Of a stretch of 64,000 bases of DNA, positions 36,646 through 44,921 are shown in pieces; within the stretch, counting starts at the first letter, position 1; each line of letters opens with the position of its first letter. The position numbers and the translations under genes were made by a program. Below the pieces are notes generated by a model that saw only the letters and a program-made list of their open reading frames with translations, had not been told where the DNA came from and did no database searches. Source of the DNA: Thiotrichales bacterium (GTDB lineage Bacteria; Pseudomonadota; Gammaproteobacteria; Thiomicrospirales; Thiomicrospiraceae); assembly GCA_016938655.1 (NCBI GenBank), contig JAFGUG010000099.1, forward strand, positions 35,456-99,455, in the 5' to 3' direction.

Positions 36646-36905
36646 TTATTCACCGATATAGGAACAATAATAATCCGTAATATTATTCACTTTAATACCA
36701 AACTTTGAGTTAGCTGGTACATCAAAGCTGGTGACGTTTGGAAGGCCTTTCCATTCGGTTTCACCAGGTTGTAAAACTTCAACATTACCGCTCATCATTG
36801 CCATATTTTCAGTGATTTATATACTAAATTCGAATAAGACCTCATTTGTCAGTAAACAAGGTTTAATTTTGTCGTCATTTTTATATTTCATGATTATCTG
36901 CCACC
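36646..36905 (-). pseudogene. Decayed second copy of ppnP
   Basis: Read on the minus strand, 36646-36820 encodes a stretch closely similar to the C-terminal half of the intact ppnP at 37643-37957 ([31 protein letters not shown] against GETEWKA, the same block and DYCCSYIA). Upstream the match weakens and meets an in-frame TAA directly before ITENM (the intact copy has DLAENM), and no start codon region survives. The remnant lies on the other side of the toxin-antitoxin module from the intact gene. Confidence 0.8.
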
Positions 36906-36928
36906 CTAGTACATTTGTGTTAAAGCAT

Positions 36929-37192
36929 TTAATAATGATAACGACATGAAATAATGGTTATTTGATTACTATCTACAGCATAGACAAGCCGATTAGTCTC
37001 ATCTATTCTTCTAGACCAAAATCCTGATAAGTTTTCTTTTAATGGTTCAGGTTTGCCAATACCTTCAAACGGTGAGCGCATTGCATCTTTAATTAATTTA
37101 TTAATTCTTTTTAGAGTTTTCTTATCTTGGTTTTGCCAGTATTCGTAATCACTCCAGGCTTTTTCTGTCCAAGCAAGAATCTCAATCGTCAT
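36929..37192 (-). CDS. yoeB: YoeB/Txe family mRNA interferase toxin
   Basis: YoeB cuts mRNA in the ribosomal A site when freed from its antitoxin. The 87-residue protein matches the family over its length, ending SCRYHY. By alignment with E. coli YoeB the catalytic residues fall at E49 (KPEPLK), R68 (ETNRLVY) and H86, with terminal Y87, so it looks intact. Its start overlaps the antitoxin gene by 11 nt. Confidence 0.93.
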   Translation of the reverse strand: MTIEILAWTEKAWSDYEYWQNQDKKTLKRINKLIKDAMRSPFEGIGKPEPLKENLSGFWSRRIDETNRLVYAVDSNQITIISCRYHY

Positions 37193-37439
37193 TCACTAAG
37201 CCTTTTTCAACCGTTTTAGCGCTACGATATTGTTCTATTGACTCTTTTAAATGGCAGACATTAGCGGGTGATTTCAATAGATGAACCGTTTCCATTAGAC
37301 TGTCAAAATAGTCTTGTGACATAACGACCGCATTTCTAGAATCTCTTCGAGTTATAACGGTGAAATCGGCATTATCAACAACAGTATCCAAGACGGTTTT
37401 TAAGCTATTTCTGGCTTCTGTGTAACTTACAACATGCAT
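37182..37439 (-). CDS. yefM: YefM/Phd family antitoxin
   Basis: The 85-residue protein starts MHVVSYTEARNSLKTVLD, the typical N-terminal DNA-binding part of YefM, with FTVITRRDSRNAVVMS and DYFDSLMET following; the C-terminal part neutralises YoeB. I use this ATG, which has AGGAG 8-9 nt upstream, rather than in-frame upstream codons. It precedes yoeB with an 11-nt overlap. Dyads just upstream suggest autoregulation. Confidence 0.92.
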   Translation of the reverse strand: MHVVSYTEARNSLKTVLDTVVDNADFTVITRRDSRNAVVMSQDYFDSLMETVHLLKSPANVCHLKESIEQYRSAKTVEKGLVNDD

Positions 37440-37464
37440 AACAACACTCCTGTAATCTTGTTTT

Positions 37465-37483
37465 ATGCTTTTATAAAGCATAG
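37465..37483. promoter_or_regulatory. Dyad in the yefM-yoeB promoter
   Basis: Perfect arms TATGCTT / AAGCATA around TTATA lie 26-44 nt upstream of the antitoxin start. The central A+T part could hold the -10 element. Confidence 0.45.
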
Positions 37484-37486
37484 CAT

Positions 37487-37510
37487 ACATGAACAGAATT
37501 CTGTACATGT
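37487..37510. promoter_or_regulatory. Candidate YefM operator (24-bp near-perfect palindrome with TGTACA)
   Basis: Two 12-nt arms with one mismatch are centred on GAATTC, the right arm holding TGTACA. TGTACA is the core bound by E. coli YefM in its own promoter, so this is a strong candidate autoregulatory operator. Confidence 0.6.
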
Positions 37511-37597
37511 AAATCGTCTTTTTATGTTAACAATTCTAACCATACGAAAGACTTATCCAATGAAAAGGCTTAACCTTCTTTGATTTTCAGACATAAA

Positions 37598-37621
37598 AAA
37601 ACCAGCAGGCCTGCTGGTTTT
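37598..37621. terminator. 24-bp perfect palindrome of GCAGGCCTGC family as ppnP terminator
   Basis: A perfect stem with arms AAAACCAGCAGG and complement lies 22 nt after the ppnP stop; on the minus strand it is followed by a T run. It is the clearest case of this repeat family serving as an intrinsic terminator, working in either direction. Confidence 0.75.
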
Positions 37622-37642
37622 CTAAACACGTTTAGTTTGAAC

Positions 37643-37957
37643 TTAAGCGATGTAAGAACAGCAGTAATCGGCAATTGCGTTTACTTTAATGCCAAACTTA
37701 GAGTTGGCAGGCACATCAAAACTTGAACCATTCGGTATCGCTTTCCACTCAGTTTCACCGGGCAACAACACTTCAACATCCCCCGATTGCATCTCCATAT
37801 TTTCAGCTAAATCAGTACCAAATTCATACTCACCTGGCATCATAATCCCCAATGTTTTCTTAGAGCCGTCGGCAAATAAAACCGTGCGACTGGTGACTTT
37901 GCCATCAAAATAGACTGAGGCTTCTTTTAAGACGGTGACATTTTCAAATTTAGACAT
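37643..37957 (-). CDS. ppnP: Pyrimidine/purine nucleoside phosphorylase
   Basis: PpnP (formerly YaiE, DUF1255) is a small cupin-fold enzyme that splits nucleosides with phosphate. The 104-residue length is typical, and the blocks [24 protein letters not shown] and [14 protein letters not shown] match the family. An incomplete copy lies about 0.8 kb downstream beyond the yefM-yoeB pair. Confidence 0.92.
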   Translation of the reverse strand: MSKFENVTVLKEASVYFDGKVTSRTVLFADGSKKTLGIMMPGEYEFGTDLAENMEMQSGDVEVLLPGETEWKAIPNGSSFDVPANSKFGIKVNAIADYCCSYIA

Positions 37958-38139
37958 GGAAAATCCTATTTATTAAGGTTTAAAAACGTTGCTAATTATA
38001 GCCATAAACCTTCTAGGCTTCACGCACTATTATTCAGAGCAATTGTTCGGCTATCCTGTGCCAACGTCTTTATTCCCAATGTGAGATTCACTTTGAAAAA
38101 CAGCATGACATACAAAGTCTGTTATCAGATACAAAAAAG

Positions 38140-38159
38140 GCCCGTAATCACTTACGAGC
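38140..38159 (-). terminator. Rho-independent terminator after the cbb locus
   Basis: On the minus strand the stem GCTCGTAA / TTACGGGC (one G-T pair) with a 4-nt loop is followed by six Ts. It lies 60 nt after the 145-aa gene and would end the cbb transcript. The rest of the 261-nt gap to ppnP shows nothing else I can support. Confidence 0.75.
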
Positions 38160-38218
38160 ACATTAAAGGTTTTACAAGCAACGACACACTGAGTAATCGG
38201 TGTCTTAAGGCAATGAAG

Positions 38219-38656
38219 TTACCACCAACCATGATTAGTTGGTCTTCTTTTCTTTGATTTATACGCATTTCCTAATTGATAAGCTTCTTTAAGCGCTTGA
38301 ATAATTTGTGGATTTTCATCGACATTCAGTTGATGATTTTCTGCAATGGTTAAAAGATAGGCGTCTGGGCCGATCTCTTGATAGATTTCAAGAAATGCTT
38401 CAATATGCATCGGCAGATTCACTTCATTCGAGTCAATGCGCGATTGAAAGCGAATGACCTCCATATCCGTTGATTGCAATATCTCAAATTTATAAGAGAT
38501 TACATCTAACTGATTCTGTTTGGCCACTCGATTAGGAAGCTGTTCCAAGAATAGATCAATATCATCAATACTGGGGGGCAAAGCAATATCCGACTCATAG
38601 CAAAATGTTTCGCCTCTAAAATCAAATACTGAACGGACTGTAATCACTGATTCCAT
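38219..38656 (-). CDS. Unknown 145-aa protein behind cbbO
   Basis: I do not recognise this family. The protein is acidic with an alternating strand-helix pattern (VITVRSVFDFRGETFCYESDI, then helices around DIDLFLEQLPNRV and HIEAFLEIYQEIG) and a short basic tail (YKSKKRRPTNHGWW). There is no signal peptide or membrane segment. It starts 46 nt after cbbO and ends just before a terminator, so it is the last gene of the cbbM-cbbQ-cbbO unit. A role in RubisCO activation or assembly is a guess from position. Confidence 0.7.
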   Translation of the reverse strand: MESVITVRSVFDFRGETFCYESDIALPPSIDDIDLFLEQLPNRVAKQNQLDVISYKFEILQSTDMEVIRFQSRIDSNEVNLPMHIEAFLEIYQEIGPDAYLLTIAENHQLNVDENPQIIQALKEAYQLGNAYKSKKRRPTNHGWW

Positions 38657-38702
38657 AAAAATTTCCTGTAATGCCTATCGCTTTTTTTATTTATGCCACA
38701 AA

Positions 38703-40967
38703 CTAATGCGTTAATTTCATAAAGACTTGTGGAAGTAATTCCGGTAGTTTTTCAACATGGTCAATCACGGTATATTGATTACCAAAAATATCGGCAACAT
38801 ATTCATCGGCCTTTGGATCAACGGTAATGCAGTAAGAGTATATGCCTTTACCTTGCAACTCTTCAACCGCTTTATGCGTATCTTGAATGAGCATTTTAGG
38901 GTCTTTAGCATCCACATCCGCAGGCTCACCATCGGTTAAGACCAACAAGAGTTTTTTCTCAGCTTGTTGGGCTTCCAAATAGTGAGCCGCATGGCGCATA
39001 GCCGCTCCCATTCGAGTTGAATACGAGGCTTCCATTCCGGCAATACGCGCTTTGACTTCATCGGTATAACCTTCAGAATACCCTTTGATATGCTGATAGC
39101 GCACTTCATGACGTGTGTCAGAACAAAAACCGGCAATGGCAAACTTATCACCCAACTGTTCAACCGTCCAAGCAGTAATGGCCAAGGCTTCTTCAGACAA
39201 TTCAAGTAACGTCTGTCCGGTTTCTTGATTGCGCTCATTTAATGACTGTGACGTATCTACCAACAGCATCACCGCAATACTACGACTGTCGGTAGTGTGG
39301 CTATAATTAATTCGTGGGTCGGGGGCTTGCCCGCTTTTAAAGTCAATCATTGAGCGCAACGCAACATCTAAATCCAGCTCTTCACCCTCTTCTTGAAAAC
39401 GAATACGCTTTTTATTTTGAGGTTTAAGCATCTCAATCATTTTTTTCAAGCGCTTAGCTAAATCACCATGTTTTTCCATTAAACGATCAATTTTACTCCC
39501 GTCTCCGGAAGGATGAAGGCGCTCATAGACAGTTGTCCAATCCGGACGATAACTTTCTGAAACGTAGTCCCACTCATCATAATGCCTGGGCGGAAGCTCC
39601 CCTTCGTTTTCAATAATTCGCTCTTCGTTTTCATATTCGTTTGGCATGAGTTCATCCGGCTCATCGTACTCTTCATAGTAGAACCACATGCAGCGATTAT
39701 CATCACGATAAGAGACCTCGGTATCGTCAAAAAACACCCCAGGCAAACTGTCAGACGACTGTTTACGCGACTTCACATAGAAATCAATCCCTAACTCAGA
39801 CATGTCTTGAGTGGTCGAATTCTCCCCTTTCTCAAGCATAATCTTGTTAAAACGTTCACGGAACTCTTCTAAAAGAGGATTTTCAGGGTCAAAATTTTTA
39901 TCTAATAAGGCACGTGACATACGAGTAGCACGATAGCGAACACAAGAGTGTTTAGAGTCATCACACGCGCCCTTTTCTGGGTATGGGTGTAAAGCCATAA
40001 ACAGTTTTCTTAGGCCCGGATAACGTTGCATGGCTAAGTATTCAACACGACAATCTTCAAATACTGAGATAAACAACTGCATTTGCGGCGCATAATTGTC
40101 GGCCATTAATTTACCCGACCAGGTTTTGTGCGCGAGCATATGCGCAACCGTCGCACGATAACGATCCAGTCCTGAAACCCCATTTTCCTCATCGTAAACA
40201 TCCGGTACGGCTAACAGTTGATCATCCAGATAAGGCACGGGTTTGCGTAACTGATCAAAGGCGGTCGCAAAGGTCTTGAAGGGTAAATCGCAATCCCACA
40301 TACAGCTTTTCAGCATGTCTATGTGCCGTTCAACATCTTTAAAATTCGTGCCTGCACGCTCTCGGGTAATGATACTTTTGGCGTCTTGTGACTCAAGTTG
40401 AAAATACGCAATCTGTTCATCCGGGGCATTCAGGTAGTTTCGTGCTCCGTAATCAATGAAATTACGAATACCGTTCAAACATAATTTTGAGATAAGTTGA
40501 GGCATGGATTCTAATAGCGCAATCATCCCTGGGCTTTCATACAAAGAGTGATGGCCGTGAATAACGGTTTGGGTTTTATCGACATACTCATCAATAATTT
40601 GAAGATACAACTCAAGCTCTTCAATGCGGTCAATACGACGACACACGCTTCCCAAGGTGGATAAAAAAGGAATTAACGCTTTTTTATTGGGACTACGAGC
40701 CAGTTGGTAACTGTAATCGGCAATCAACTTGTTGGTGCCAGGACCAAAGTGTGCGGTAATTTCGGGCATCACTTCCATGTACACTAAAACCGGTTCAACA
40801 CCTTGTCCAATCATGCACAAAAAATTAGCGCCTTCTAAATACGCCTCAACCTTGAACGGCGGCAAGGTATTCACAGCATGCTCAAGCAGCTCTGGAAACA
40901 GCTCTAACGCTTTTGGAAATTTACACTTAAATTTTTGTTGGTATTCGGCAAACAGTTCTTCATTCAT
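38703..40967 (-). CDS. cbbO: RubisCO activase adaptor CbbO (VWA domain)
   Basis: CbbO binds RubisCO and couples it to the CbbQ ATPase hexamer, which remodels inhibited active sites. The 754-residue protein has a long alpha-helical N-terminal part, an acidic middle (DEPDELMPNEYENEERIIEN) and a C-terminal von Willebrand A domain with intact MIDAS DTSQS (about 570) and LVLTDGEPAD. Paired with CbbM it is the CbbQ2/O2 type. It follows cbbQ after a 172-nt spacer carrying inverted repeats. Confidence 0.93.
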   Translation of the reverse strand: MNEELFAEYQQKFKCKFPKALELFPELLEHAVNTLPPFKVEAYLEGANFLCMIGQGVEPVLVYMEVMPEITAHFGPGTNKLIADYSYQLARSPNKKALIPFLSTLGSVCRRIDRIEELELYLQIIDEYVDKTQTVIHGHHSLYESPGMIALLESMPQLISKLCLNGIRNFIDYGARNYLNAPDEQIAYFQLESQDAKSIITRERAGTNFKDVERHIDMLKSCMWDCDLPFKTFATAFDQLRKPVPYLDDQLLAVPDVYDEENGVSGLDRYRATVAHMLAHKTWSGKLMADNYAPQMQLFISVFEDCRVEYLAMQRYPGLRKLFMALHPYPEKGACDDSKHSCVRYRATRMSRALLDKNFDPENPLLEEFRERFNKIMLEKGENSTTQDMSELGIDFYVKSRKQSSDSLPGVFFDDTEVSYRDDNRCMWFYYEEYDEPDELMPNEYENEERIIENEGELPPRHYDEWDYVSESYRPDWTTVYERLHPSGDGSKIDRLMEKHGDLAKRLKKMIEMLKPQNKKRIRFQEEGEELDLDVALRSMIDFKSGQAPDPRINYSHTTDSRSIAVMLLVDTSQSLNERNQETGQTLLELSEEALAITAWTVEQLGDKFAIAGFCSDTRHEVRYQHIKGYSEGYTDEVKARIAGMEASYSTRMGAAMRHAAHYLEAQQAEKKLLLVLTDGEPADVDAKDPKMLIQDTHKAVEELQGKGIYSYCITVDPKADEYVADIFGNQYTVIDHVEKLPELLPQVFMKLTH

Positions 40968-41016
40968 AATTAAACTCTCGCGTTTAACAGAAAAAACCTC
41001 TTTTCTAATAAAAGAG

Positions 41017-41122
41017 AATCAAGGATTTAGATTGCCTTGATTTGGTTTCAGGACAAGGCGTAAAAAGGGAATGTACAACGGGTAAATGACCGTTTACAAC
41101 GCAGTCGTGGAGTCAAAGCAAG
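41017..41122. repeat. Inverted-repeat element between cbbQ and cbbO
   Basis: Perfect arms AATCAAGG (41017) and CCTTGATT (41035) form one hairpin. Overlapping it, CCTTGATTTGGTTTCA (41035-41050) can pair with TGGAGTCAAAGCAAGG about 60 nt later with 12 of 16 matches, and an inner AACGG / CCGTT stem lies between. A further CCTTGATT falls at the cbbQ stop (41133). The layout resembles intergenic palindromic elements I recall from other gammaproteobacteria. It could shape cbbO mRNA levels. Confidence 0.55.
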
Positions 41123-41139
41123 GTGATATAAACCTTGAT

Positions 41140-41940
41140 TTAGCCAAAGATCATTTCAATTGCGTTGTCCAGTGTTTGACGAATATCCGCATCATCGGTA
41201 ATAGGACGAACCATGGCCATTTTGCAAGCTTCTATCGGTGAAATACCGTTATTGATTAAGGTTGCTGCGTACACCATTAAACGGGTTGAAATACCTTCAT
41301 CTAAGCCGTGGCCTTTTAAGTTACGTGCGGTTTCACCAATTTGAACGAGTTTCTTGGCGGTTTCGGCATCGACACTTCCCTCTTTTTGAAGAATGTGTGC
41401 TTCAGTTTCGGCATCCGCGTAATCAAAATCTAACGCACAAAAACGCTGCTTAGTAGACTGTTTTAAGTCTTTCATTAGCGACTGATAACCTGGGTTATAG
41501 GAGATGACGAGTTGGAAATCGGGATGCGCTTTGATTAATTCACCCTTTTTATCTAACGATAATTCACGACGATGGTCGGTTAACGCATGAATAACCACCA
41601 TGGTATCTTGACGGGCTTCAACGATTTCATCCAGGTAACAAATAGCACCATAGCGAGCAGCCATGGTTAAAGGGCCATCTACCCAACGTGTGCCATTGGC
41701 ATCTAACAAATAACGACCAACCAAATCGGCGGCGGTAATGTCTTCGTTACAAGAAACCGTGATGATTGGCTTATTTAATTTCCAAGCCATATGCTCAACA
41801 AAACGTGATTTACCACACCCCGTTGGCCCTTTAACCATCACGGGTAGACGCGCACCATAAGCCGCTTCGTATAGCTCAACTTCATTTGATTGCGCATCGT
41901 AAAATGGTTCGTTATCAATTTTGTATTGTGAAATATCCAT
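41140..41940 (-). CDS. cbbQ: RubisCO activase ATPase CbbQ
   Basis: CbbQ is a MoxR-type AAA+ ATPase that, with CbbO, releases tight-binding sugar phosphates from RubisCO. The 266-residue protein has Walker A GPTGCGKS (38-45), Walker B with sensor in ICYLDEIVEAR, and the MoxR-family FQLVISYNPGYQS block. It lies downstream of cbbM beyond a terminator-like hairpin. Confidence 0.95.
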   Translation of the reverse strand: MDISQYKIDNEPFYDAQSNEVELYEAAYGARLPVMVKGPTGCGKSRFVEHMAWKLNKPIITVSCNEDITAADLVGRYLLDANGTRWVDGPLTMAARYGAICYLDEIVEARQDTMVVIHALTDHRRELSLDKKGELIKAHPDFQLVISYNPGYQSLMKDLKQSTKQRFCALDFDYADAETEAHILQKEGSVDAETAKKLVQIGETARNLKGHGLDEGISTRLMVYAATLINNGISPIEACKMAMVRPITDDADIRQTLDNAIEMIFG

Positions 41941-42081
41941 GCCTGTATTCCCCGTGACATTAATGGTTAAAAATTCTATTGTTAAAACAAGATTTGAAAA
42001 GTAATTTATGACTGCATTTTTAGGCGTAAAACAAAGTCATAAATAACCTAGCATTTGAATGGGTTTAAATTGTTATAAAAA

Positions 42082-42112
42082 AACCCCTACCCATAAGTCA
42101 TAGGTAGAGGTT
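42082..42112 (-). terminator. Terminator/attenuator between cbbM and cbbQ
   Basis: On the minus strand a 9-10 bp stem (AACCTCTACC region with GGTAGGGGTT, one mismatch) and 11-nt loop are followed by seven Ts, 37 nt after the cbbM stop. It should end most cbbM transcripts and let a minority read into cbbQ-cbbO, fitting the large excess of RubisCO over activase. Confidence 0.7.
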
Positions 42113-42148
42113 CCTTTTCTAACCGTTCATAAAATAATCAAAAGTTGA

Positions 42149-43549
42149 TTACTTATGAGCGCCTAGTTTCTCTCTCCAACCTGGGTAGATTTTATCTGCA
42201 TCGCCCGGGAAAGATTCAAATGCGCGAGCAAATTCTGGGTGCTCTTTAGCGTATTCGATAGGATCAGCACCTGTTTTCCAACAGTCATAAGCTTGACCTA
42301 GAGAAATACCACCCGCTGCTGGGCTATCGATGTGACCAAATGAACCACCACCACAGGTGTTGATAACGTTACCGTGACCTAAGTTTTCAAAGAAACCAGG
42401 TAAACGTAGGGCGTTCATACCACCAGAAATGATTGGCGTAGTAGGCTTCATACCGTACCATTTCTGATAGAAGTATGGCCCTTGACACTCATCACGCTCA
42501 AGCATGTAAGCAAGAACCGTTTCACCAGAGTGACCTTCCATTTTTCCGTAACCCATGGTACCAGTGTGAATACCTGAAGCACCCATTAAACGAGCTAACT
42601 TCATGTAGCATAATGGATCCATACCCATTGGTGACTTGTAAGAAGTCAATGCACCATGACCTGCACGGTGGAAGTGAAGGTAAGTATCAGGGAAAGCACG
42701 ACGAGCTGTTGTCACACCTGCTGGACCGGTTACAAAACCGTCAACTAAGAATGCAACGTGTTTTTCGTTACCGTATTTAGCAAATTCATTCAGGATGAAC
42801 TCACCACGGTGAATCATCTCACCATGGTAGTCAGCCGTAATGTTGGCAGAGAATAATTTCGCTTCACCTGTTGCTTGCTGTGCACGATCCATCGTTTCAG
42901 CAACTAAAGGAATAACGGTTTCCATTGGGCAGAAATCTTGGTTAGCTTGTGGTTCATCGTTTTTGATGAAGTCACCACCAAGCCAAAAATCATAACAAGC
43001 TTTAGCGAATGGCTCAGGACGAAGACCTAGCTTAGGCTTGATAATCGTACCCGCAATGTAACCACCGTCAACTTCTGGACGACCTAGTACTTTCCATAGA
43101 TCAGAAATATCGGTTGCTGGACCGTCAAAACGCTTAACCATTTTCTCAGGAACGTAGAAATCCAACATACGTAGACCTTCATGATCACCCATACCTTGGT
43201 TGTTACCTAGGATTAGAGACCACATGTGAGAAATGTTATAAATGCCGTCTGTTAAGTTAGGATCAAATAAAGCAACAGGATAAGCGATCTTCATCAGACC
43301 ACCTTTATCACCAAAAGCCGCTTCGTCGATTTCATAAACAAGCGCATCAACACCACGAGTAAAGTCATCTGTTGTTGATACTTCAACGTTAGTACCGGTT
43401 GAAGATTCTGCAGAAACGTGAGCCGCTACTTCTAGAAAACCATAACCAGGTGCTGGTTTTAGACGGTATGCCACTAAAAGGTGGTTATCATCCGCAATTA
43501 GATTTTCTTCTTTTAGCGTTAAGTCAGCGTAACGATTAGACTGATCCAT
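42149..43549 (-). CDS. cbbM: Ribulose-bisphosphate carboxylase, form II
   Basis: CbbM carboxylates ribulose 1,5-bisphosphate in the Calvin cycle. The 466-residue length and sequence are form II. The catalytic lysine is K171 ([10 protein letters not shown]), the carbamylated lysine K196 and metal ligands D198 and E199 lie in [10 protein letters not shown], and the loop 6 region is [11 protein letters not shown]. Codon use looks more biased than in neighbours, as for a highly expressed gene. No carboxysome genes are visible nearby. Confidence 0.98.
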   Translation of the reverse strand: MDQSNRYADLTLKEENLIADDNHLLVAYRLKPAPGYGFLEVAAHVSAESSTGTNVEVSTTDDFTRGVDALVYEIDEAAFGDKGGLMKIAYPVALFDPNLTDGIYNISHMWSLILGNNQGMGDHEGLRMLDFYVPEKMVKRFDGPATDISDLWKVLGRPEVDGGYIAGTIIKPKLGLRPEPFAKACYDFWLGGDFIKNDEPQANQDFCPMETVIPLVAETMDRAQQATGEAKLFSANITADYHGEMIHRGEFILNEFAKYGNEKHVAFLVDGFVTGPAGVTTARRAFPDTYLHFHRAGHGALTSYKSPMGMDPLCYMKLARLMGASGIHTGTMGYGKMEGHSGETVLAYMLERDECQGPYFYQKWYGMKPTTPIISGGMNALRLPGFFENLGHGNVINTCGGGSFGHIDSPAAGGISLGQAYDCWKTGADPIEYAKEHPEFARAFESFPGDADKIYPGWREKLGAHK

Positions 43550-43608
43550 TTTTATTACCTCAAGTTAGGGAGCATTGGACAAACTGTCTAAGATTCCCTG
43601 TTATCTTA

Positions 43609-43637
43609 GTGAGCCCAAAAAAACTTTTTTGACTCAC
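43609..43637. promoter_or_regulatory. Long hairpin in the cbbM leader
   Basis: Arms GTGAG plus CAAAAAA pair with TTTTTTG plus CTCAC, with one internal asymmetric bulge, 60-88 nt upstream of the cbbM start. It falls in the predicted 5' untranslated region and could stabilise the mRNA. Confidence 0.5.
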
Positions 43638-43655
43638 CCCAAATTTTGTGAGGCT

Positions 43656-43684
43656 ATCTTATGACCATATAGAAAATTAAACAA
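43656..43684 (-). promoter_or_regulatory. Putative cbbM promoter
   Basis: On the minus strand TTGTTT (43684-43679) and TAAGAT (43661-43656) are separated by exactly 17 nt. The inferred start near 43649 gives a leader of about 100 nt. The weak -35 fits an activator-dependent promoter. Confidence 0.55.
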
Positions 43685-43696
43685 ATCAATAAAAAT

Positions 43697-43719
43697 GATG
43701 ATTAATATAGTAAATCATC
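43697..43719. promoter_or_regulatory. Candidate CbbR operator
   Basis: A 23-bp dyad with perfect 7-nt outer arms GATGATT / AATCATC and inner TNA elements has the T-N11-A character of LysR-type sites. Its centre is about 59 nt before the inferred cbbM transcription start, the usual position of an activator recognition site. It lies directly behind the cbbR stop codon. Confidence 0.6.
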
Positions 43720-43731
43720 TATGCAAACAAG

Positions 43732-44661
43732 TTAAACCCATTTATAAAACTCTTTAACTTCGGTTTTTAAGAGCTCTACAAGCTTTTCGGTGGCAATCGA
43801 AAACGTTTTGCCTTTTGGGTAAACCAAGTACCAATGACGCATAATTGGAAACCCTTCTACGTCCAAAACCGTTAAATTTCCGTTTTCGATGTCTTCAACG
43901 AGGGTTGGCAAGGACGCCACGGAGATACCCAAATTTTGTAAAAGCCCTAAACGAATCGATTCATTGCCCCCCATCACCATTTTGACATTAGGAACAAAGT
44001 CCTCCTCAGCAAACACATTCTCAATATGCGTGCGAATACCCGAGCCCTTTTCACGCATCAGAAACGGTTCGTATTTAACATCTTCTAGGGTGAGTTTCTT
44101 CTTTTTAGCTAATGGGTGTTTAGAGTTAACCACGAAGGCTAACGGGTTCTCAGCCAATTGAAAACTCTCCACATTTAAGCCTTCGGGCGGTTGACCTAAA
44201 ATGTAAAAATCGTCTTTGTTCTCGATAATTCGTTGCACCAAATTTTCACGATTTCCCACCTGCATATACACCGACACATTCGGGTAACTCTCCATAAACC
44301 CTTGGATAATTCTAGGCACAAAGTACTGTGACGTAGAAATAACCGAAAATTTAACACTGCCGCCCGCCAAGCCCTTTACACGGTTAATTTGCTCTTCGGT
44401 ATTACTGAGTTCGGCAAGTATTTTTTTGGCTGACTCATACAGATAACTCCCCGACTCGGTTAAATAAACCTGCCTACCTACCTGCTCAAACAACTTTACA
44501 TCCAAGACCTCTGAGAGTTTTTTTACCTGCATGGAAACAGTCGGTTGCGTCAAGTGCAACTCCTCTGCGGCTTTGGTAAAACTCTGTTTACGACCAATAC
44601 ACTCAAACACTTGTAACTGACGTAAGGTGGCATTACGCGCTAATATAAAATTCTTTGGCAT
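43732..44661 (-). CDS. cbbR: LysR-type regulator CbbR
   Basis: CbbR controls Calvin-cycle operons in response to metabolites such as RuBP or NADPH. The 309-residue protein has an N-terminal winged helix (ATLRQLQVFECIGRKQSFTKAA, QPTVSMQVKKL) and a LysR effector domain from about 95. It is on the same strand as cbbM and ends 182 nt before it, whereas cbbR is very often divergent from its target. The name rests on this position and on resemblance to CbbR sequences. Confidence 0.88.
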   Translation of the reverse strand: MPKNFILARNATLRQLQVFECIGRKQSFTKAAEELHLTQPTVSMQVKKLSEVLDVKLFEQVGRQVYLTESGSYLYESAKKILAELSNTEEQINRVKGLAGGSVKFSVISTSQYFVPRIIQGFMESYPNVSVYMQVGNRENLVQRIIENKDDFYILGQPPEGLNVESFQLAENPLAFVVNSKHPLAKKKKLTLEDVKYEPFLMREKGSGIRTHIENVFAEEDFVPNVKMVMGGNESIRLGLLQNLGISVASLPTLVEDIENGNLTVLDVEGFPIMRHWYLVYPKGKTFSIATEKLVELLKTEVKEFYKWV

Positions 44662-44703
44662 AGACGTTCCTGAATTGACATGTTGAAGCTGAATAAAAGT
44701 CAG

Positions 44704-44711
44704 CAGGCCTC
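44704..44711. repeat. Variant CAGGCCTC repeat upstream of cbbR
   Basis: GCAGGCCTCC is one base off the GCAGGCCTGC core, 43 nt upstream of the cbbR start. The 260-nt gap 44662-44921 otherwise holds only the palindrome at 44858. Confidence 0.4.
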
Positions 44712-44857
44712 CTTATAATCAAACAATAAAAGACCAATGAGGTTGCAAGATTACCAAAAAACCATTGGCAATCGCTAAGATAATTTTGAAAAAACAAACA
44801 GTAAGAAATTTAGAAGAGATAAAAAGATCAGAGAAATTAACCTTTTTTAATCAAAAT

Positions 44858-44881
44858 AAACTGAGCAGGCCTGCTCAGTTT
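44858..44881. terminator. 24-bp perfect palindrome of GCAGGCCTGC family after gloA
   Basis: Perfect arms AAACTGAGCAGG and complement lie 41 nt after the gloA stop; on the minus strand the stem is followed by TTATTTTGATT. Likely terminator of the metY-smORF-gloA unit. Confidence 0.65.
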
Positions 44882-44921
44882 TAGAAGCGTAAATTGAACG
44901 AATGTGAATTAAAGCACAGTC

